This document shows positions 4,900-7,969 of a stretch of DNA of 7,969 nucleotides, in pieces; positions within the stretch are counted from its first letter, which is position 1; each line of letters opens with the position of its first letter. The stretch comes from Desulfotomaculum sp. (GTDB lineage Bacteria; Bacillota; Desulfotomaculia; Desulfotomaculales; Nap2-2B), in contig DOTD01000027.1 of the NCBI GenBank assembly GCA_003513005.1, positions 1 to 7,969 on the forward strand, read 5' to 3'. Under the pieces are notes generated by a model. That model did no database searches. It worked only from the letters and a program-made list of their open reading frames with translations, and was not told the DNA's origin. The position numbers were made by a program, and so were the translations under genes.

Positions 4900-5979
4900 A
4901 TGAATGACAGACTGCTTAGTTTAGGTTTTTCTGAAGAGATTATTCAGGAGTCCGTACAATATAAAGAGCTTTTCCCGGGCAGAGTGATTGCGCAGTATAA
5001 AGGTTTATACAGGGTTGCCACCGAAAACTCGGAAATGGCGGCTGAAATATCCGGAAAATTCCGCCATTTAGCTGCTGCTCTTTCCGATTATCCTGCTGTA
5101 GGGGACTTTGTCATGCTTGACAGGGTTAATAACCTGTCCGGCAATGCTATAATCCATCATGTGCTGGCACGAAAAAGTGTATTCATTAGAAGAGCTGCAG
5201 GGACGGCAAATGATGTTCAGACTGTAGCCGCAAATATAGACATTGTTTTTATTTGCATGTCATTAAATAAAGACTTTAATTTGCGGCGGCTTGAGCGTTA
5301 TCTGTCAATCACCTGGGATAGCGGAGCCACTCCTGTGATTGTCCTTACAAAATCGGATTTGTGCGGGGAAATAGCATTAAAGCTTTCAGAAATTCAGGTG
5401 ATTGCGGCCGGTGTTGACATAGTTACTACGTCGAGCATAGTTGCTGACGGGTATAAACCAATAATAAAATATCTGGCGCCCGGTAAAACAGTTGCTTTTA
5501 TAGGCTCGTCGGGTGTCGGAAAATCAACCTTGATCAACCAGCTGATTGGCCGTGAACTTATCGAAACAAAAGAAACGGGGAAGGACGACAAAGGCAGGCA
5601 TGCGACAACAAGGAGGGAATTGATGATCATTCCCGCCGGGGGAGCTGTTATAGATACGCCGGGTATGCGTGAACTTGGAATTGAAAGTGCAAATTTTACA
5701 AAAACCTTTGCGGATATTAATGAGCTTGCCAGGAAATGCAAATTCAGTAACTGCCAACATATTAACGAGCCAAATTGCGCCGTAAGAAAAGCTGTCGAGG
5801 ACGGCCTGATTACAGAAGGACGTCTTTTAAGTTATCAGAAACTTAAAAAAGAGGCAAAGTACGAGGACCTAAATTTTAAACAAATCGAAAAAGAGAAAAT
5901 AAATACGATGTTTGCAGATGTAGGCGGGATAAGAAATGCACGGGCGCTGATCAAATCAAAGAGCAGGAAGCAACAGTAA
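4900..5979 (+). CDS. rsgA: Ribosome small-subunit-dependent GTPase A
   Basis: RsgA (YjeQ/YloQ) is a circularly permuted GTPase that checks and releases late 30S ribosomal subunits. The 359 residues show an N-terminal OB-fold-like part (about 25-110). The GTPase motifs follow in permuted order: G4 LTKSD (149-153), G1 GSSGVGKST (202-210), a switch region with HATTRREL, and G3 DTPG (252-255). The C-terminal zinc knuckle is complete as C280-x4-C285-x-H287-x5-C293. A basic tail ends KSKSRKQQ. The protein is somewhat longer than many RsgA proteins and may be a second RsgA-type paralogue. The nearest purine-rich SD (AAGGGGA, 4880-4886) lies 13 bases from the ATG. No other in-frame start exists before a TGA at 4876. 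No clear terminator follows; a minus-strand unit converges on it. Confidence 0.95.
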   Translation: MNDRLLSLGFSEEIIQESVQYKELFPGRVIAQYKGLYRVATENSEMAAEISGKFRHLAAALSDYPAVGDFVMLDRVNNLSGNAIIHHVLARKSVFIRRAAGTANDVQTVAANIDIVFICMSLNKDFNLRRLERYLSITWDSGATPVIVLTKSDLCGEIALKLSEIQVIAAGVDIVTTSSIVADGYKPIIKYLAPGKTVAFIGSSGVGKSTLINQLIGRELIETKETGKDDKGRHATTRRELMIIPAGGAVIDTPGMRELGIESANFTKTFADINELARKCKFSNCQHINEPNCAVRKAVEDGLITEGRLLSYQKLKKEAKYEDLNFKQIEKEKINTMFADVGGIRNARALIKSKSRKQQ

Positions 5980-6053
5980 TCCCCTATACGTCATCCATAT
6001 CCTTTCCGGTTTTCTGCCTGATGAATATGTTAATTCTAATACTTCCGTATCTT

Positions 6054-6197
6054 TTATTTTCCAAAATACATTTTATCCTGGGGTAAACGAATATCTATAA
6101 GTTCCGGTTCTTTGCTTATCTTATCCCAGGTATCCTTGCTGACTTCCCACTGAACATGATAATCTGAATTCCCGGATCGTTGCCTGAAGCTAATCAA
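6054..6197 (-). CDS. Short unrecognised reading frame after the glucosaminidase gene, possibly frameshifted
   Basis: Reading leftwards from a TTG at 6197, 47 codons give a coherent, charged and aromatic-rich peptide (SDYHVQWEVSKDTWDKISKE in the middle, LPQDKMYFGK at the end) before TAA at 6054-6056. The frame opens 10 bp after the glucosaminidase stop and extends back to overlap it, so an ATT at 6203 could also be the start. No good SD is visible. Adding one A to the AAAA run (6057-6060) would let it continue as a further coherent stretch (KIKDTEVLELTYSSGRKPER and beyond) to a TGA at 5955-5957, overlapping the end of rsgA. A second open frame in 5980-6060 also reads plausibly (RYGSIRINIFIRQKTGKDMDD). 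I do not recognise a family; it may be a decayed gene. The rest of 5980-6053 shows nothing else. Confidence 0.4.
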   Translation of the reverse strand: MISFRQRSGNSDYHVQWEVSKDTWDKISKEPELIDIRLPQDKMYFGK

Positions 6198-6204
6198 ATA
6201 AATC

Positions 6205-6813
6205 TTATTTACCCATAGCTTTTAAGGCAACAGAACACAGCATCCAGAATGAAACCGATTCCAGCGGATCATGATCCTCACTGATCAGCCCCGCTTCCTT
6301 CGCTTTTTTAACTATGTCTATCTGCCATTGTTCGGCTGTTTTTTTAACTTCCTGATCGAATTTTTTCAGGTTGTATTGATTTATGATCCCAATTAGTTTT
6401 TCCGGATAACCGCTGTCGGTTGCATACCCGCATGCATAAAGCATCTTTGCGGCTTCTTCTGCTGTATGAGCCTCTCTTACACGGTCATAGCGCGATTGTG
6501 TTAATACTTGATAACGGTCGGACAGGCATTCTTCATAATTATAATAAGCCCTGAATTGCGCAAGGATTTTAATCCTGCTGCCGTCAGGATTTTCTTCCTC
6601 CGTCCCGCAGGTTACTGATCCGGCCGGCCCTGTCCCCTTAATGCCAAAAAGGTTGTTGCTTACTTTGCCGGTATCTTTGTCTGCCGGAATAAACTTGCCC
6701 CATCCTGTTTCCAGCGCCGCCTGCGCTAAGGTAAGACTTGAAAAAAGCCCGGTCTTTATTTGAAGGTTTTGAACACCGGGTAAAAGGGCAGCTATAAATT
6801 CATCCGGTTTCAT
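6205..6813 (-). CDS. GH73-family endo-beta-N-acetylglucosaminidase (FlgJ/LytD-like)
   Basis: The enzyme would cleave glycan strands of peptidoglycan. The glucosaminidase domain covers roughly residues 1-155 of 202. LTLAQAALETGWGKF (27-41) carries the catalytic glutamate E35. NNLFGIKG (53-60), the F-x-A-Y-x-x-Y block (87-93) and GYATDSGYPEKL (129-140) are the other conserved GH73 elements. A short helical module (QWQIDIVKKAKEAGLISEDHDPLESVSF onward in two steps, 163-202) resembles C-terminal modules of Bacillota phage endolysins. There is no signal peptide, so export would need a holin, another route, or lysis. The start is firm: GAAGGAGG ends eight bases before the ATG. The gene lies 33 bp after the patatin gene on the same strand and is probably co-transcribed with it. 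Confidence 0.85.
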   Translation of the reverse strand: MKPDEFIAALLPGVQNLQIKTGLFSSLTLAQAALETGWGKFIPADKDTGKVSNNLFGIKGTGPAGSVTCGTEEENPDGSRIKILAQFRAYYNYEECLSDRYQVLTQSRYDRVREAHTAEEAAKMLYACGYATDSGYPEKLIGIINQYNLKKFDQEVKKTAEQWQIDIVKKAKEAGLISEDHDPLESVSFWMLCSVALKAMGK

Positions 6814-6846
6814 ACCAGAAGCCTCCTTCTATAGGCTATGTGATTG

Positions 6847-7830
6847 CTACTGCCTGTACTTTTTCTTCCACTCTTCAAAATCCCAAGTCTTAAGGAATTC
6901 CTCAGCTGTTTTTTTACCGTTATCATATAGTTTCAGGCTTTCTTCCCGGGTAATGTCAAAATAAGTTGTTTTTATTTCCTTTTCTATACCGTCAATATTA
7001 ATTGCCGTGGGAATTCCTATTGTCCTGCTATAATCTCCCTTTGACTTGGAGATATAAAAATTATCATGTGCGCCGCTCATCGTGCCGACGAGAGCAAGCA
7101 AATAACTTAGAGGGTTATGTATGATATTTTTAGGATCGCCTTTTTTAATTTCCCTCGTATTCGGCTCCATCAGCTTAAAACCAAATGTCGGCCATGGCGG
7201 TGAACTGGTGCCGTCGTCCATAAGCCAGATTGGATAGTTGCTTAACACCCCGCCATCTACAATGATATGTACCTTCCCGCTGCGATCCTCAAGCTTTACG
7301 GGCTCAAAAAACAAAGGAATGCTCATACTCATTCGCACAGCTTTGGTAATGCTGAATTGGTCAGGATCAAGGCCAAAATCCTTAAGGTCCTGCGGAAGGA
7401 TAAGCAGCCTGTGGTCAGTTATATCCGTTGCAATTACCTGCAGCCTGTACATATATTTTTCTTCTGTGTAATCGGTTCTTATCTGGCCAAAGGTAGTCTT
7501 ACCCTTGGCTTCCAGCAAGTCGCCAAGCCAGGATTCAAAGTAATTGCCCTCATATATTCCATATTCAAAAATTGTACTCAAGCCTTTTCCGATAACGCCG
7601 AACTTGTCCAGAAATCCTTCATCCTTGAATTTTGTGTAATCCAATTTCAGTAGTTCACTTTTTATTTCTTCGGCCTTATAATCTACTGCAAGCAATGCGG
7701 CAACAATCGCCCCCGCCGAAGTACCCGCCATATTCTCAAATACATAGCCTGCCTCTTCCATCCCGGCAACCGCGCCGATCAGGCCAATTCCCTTAACTCC
7801 GCCGCCTTCAAAAACGCCATCTGCTTTAAT
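6847..7830 (-). CDS. Patatin-like phospholipase, apparent ATT start
   Basis: This is a serine-aspartate dyad lipid acyl hydrolase. From the ATT at 7830-7828 it has 327 residues. The oxyanion-hole motif GGGVKG is at 9-14, the nucleophile elbow GTSAG at 36-40 with S38, and the catalytic DGG at 192-194 (VDGGVLSNYPIWL). The first ATG (7761-7759) would remove the oxyanion hole. The in-frame codons between it and an upstream TAA contain no ATG, GTG or TTG. GGGAGG (7845-7840) lies nine bases before ATT, and the next residues, KADGVFEGGG, look like the normal start of such proteins. ATT is therefore the best start; a base-call error is the alternative. No signal peptide is seen. The C-terminus is a helical charged region. 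The gene leads a unit with the GH73 gene. Confidence 0.85.
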   Translation of the reverse strand: MKADGVFEGGGVKGIGLIGAVAGMEEAGYVFENMAGTSAGAIVAALLAVDYKAEEIKSELLKLDYTKFKDEGFLDKFGVIGKGLSTIFEYGIYEGNYFESWLGDLLEAKGKTTFGQIRTDYTEEKYMYRLQVIATDITDHRLLILPQDLKDFGLDPDQFSITKAVRMSMSIPLFFEPVKLEDRSGKVHIIVDGGVLSNYPIWLMDDGTSSPPWPTFGFKLMEPNTREIKKGDPKNIIHNPLSYLLALVGTMSGAHDNFYISKSKGDYSRTIGIPTAINIDGIEKEIKTTYFDITREESLKLYDNGKKTAEEFLKTWDFEEWKKKYRQ

Positions 7831-7838
7831 CGCTATTT

Positions 7839-7845
7839 ACCTCCC
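7839..7845 (-). promoter_or_regulatory. Ribosome binding site that fixes the patatin ATT start
   Basis: On the minus strand GGGAGGT (7845-7839) is the only strong SD near the gene. It is eight to nine bases from the ATT, three from an ATA, and more than 70 bases from the first ATG. It supports initiation at ATT. Confidence 0.6.
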
Positions 7846-7927
7846 GGAATTTTTACATAAAATAATTATTCATAGTAATAATTTGGATATCTGTTTAAAG
7901 AATCCTTTGGAAATTACTGCCATATAC

Positions 7928-7941
7928 CTTAAAAATTTAAG
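7928..7941. other. Small palindrome upstream of the patatin unit
   Basis: CTTAAA-AA-TTTAAG is a 14-bp inverted repeat about 100 bp before the patatin start, in an AT-rich stretch (7850-7969). It could be an operator, but AT-rich palindromes of this size arise by chance. No convincing -35/-10 pair was found for the minus-strand unit. Confidence 0.25.
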
Positions 7942-7969
7942 ATTATGTATGAAACTGGCGAACGATTGT

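Noticed and set aside
5394..5741. 115-codon minus-strand frame inside rsgA
   Set aside because: It runs opposite to the G1-G3 motif region of a complete RsgA protein and has no SD or recognisable domain.
6074..6130. CCTGGG/CCCAGG pairing as a terminator for the convergent genes
   Set aside because: The arms are about 45 bases apart, no T run follows on either strand, and the region reads as part of the small minus-strand frame.
7267..7653. 128-codon plus-strand frame opposite the patatin gene
   Set aside because: The minus strand here encodes the conserved DGG and the body of the phospholipase. The plus frame has no SD and no coherent domain.

Overview
The window looks like Bacillota DNA, probably Clostridia. 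The signs are strong purine-rich Shine-Dalgarno (SD) sites, a YkcB/YkcC/GtrA-type glycosylation operon, an RsgA GTPase and moderate base composition. This placement is inference from gene content, not a database match. There is no rRNA, tRNA, CRISPR array or transposase gene.

Layout. (1) 1-227 is the C-terminal end of a MacB/FtsX-type ABC transporter permease. It is followed by a short dispersed-repeat copy and a rho-independent terminator (321-347). (2) 359-3982 is a three-gene plus-strand operon: a large GT39/ArnT-like membrane glycosyltransferase (YkcB type), a GT2 polyprenyl-phosphate glycosyltransferase (YkcC/CsbB/DPM1 type) and a GtrA-family membrane protein. Together they form the classical three-component system: the GT2 enzyme loads a sugar onto undecaprenyl phosphate, the GtrA protein is thought to help flip it, and the GT-C enzyme transfers it to a polymer outside the cell. 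The first two genes are each broken by a frameshift in the same phase. One sits at a duplicated CAAGGGGG octamer (1277-1296). The other is at a perfect A AAA AAA slippery heptamer (3244-3250). Upstream lie TTCAG boxes spaced 11, 22 and 22 bp, which look like a response-regulator operator. (3) 3982-4226 holds a longer copy of the dispersed repeat with hairpins, and a terminator ends the unit (4277-4300). (4) 4334-5979 is a plus-strand unit with a good sigma-A-like promoter, a Lipocalin_5-type small protein and rsgA. The lipocalin start codon is embedded in four tandem ATGAGTA heptamers. (5) 6054-7830 is a minus-strand unit converging on rsgA: a patatin-like phospholipase that appears to start at ATT, a GH73 glucosaminidase, and a short unrecognised reading frame that may itself be frameshifted.

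The most interesting theme is the number of slippage-prone or non-standard translation signals: octamer duplication, A7 heptamer, tandem start codons, ATT start and a possible third A-run shift. They could mean phase variation or recoding of a surface-glycosylation system. Under-called homopolymers in the assembly explain part of the same pattern and must be excluded first.
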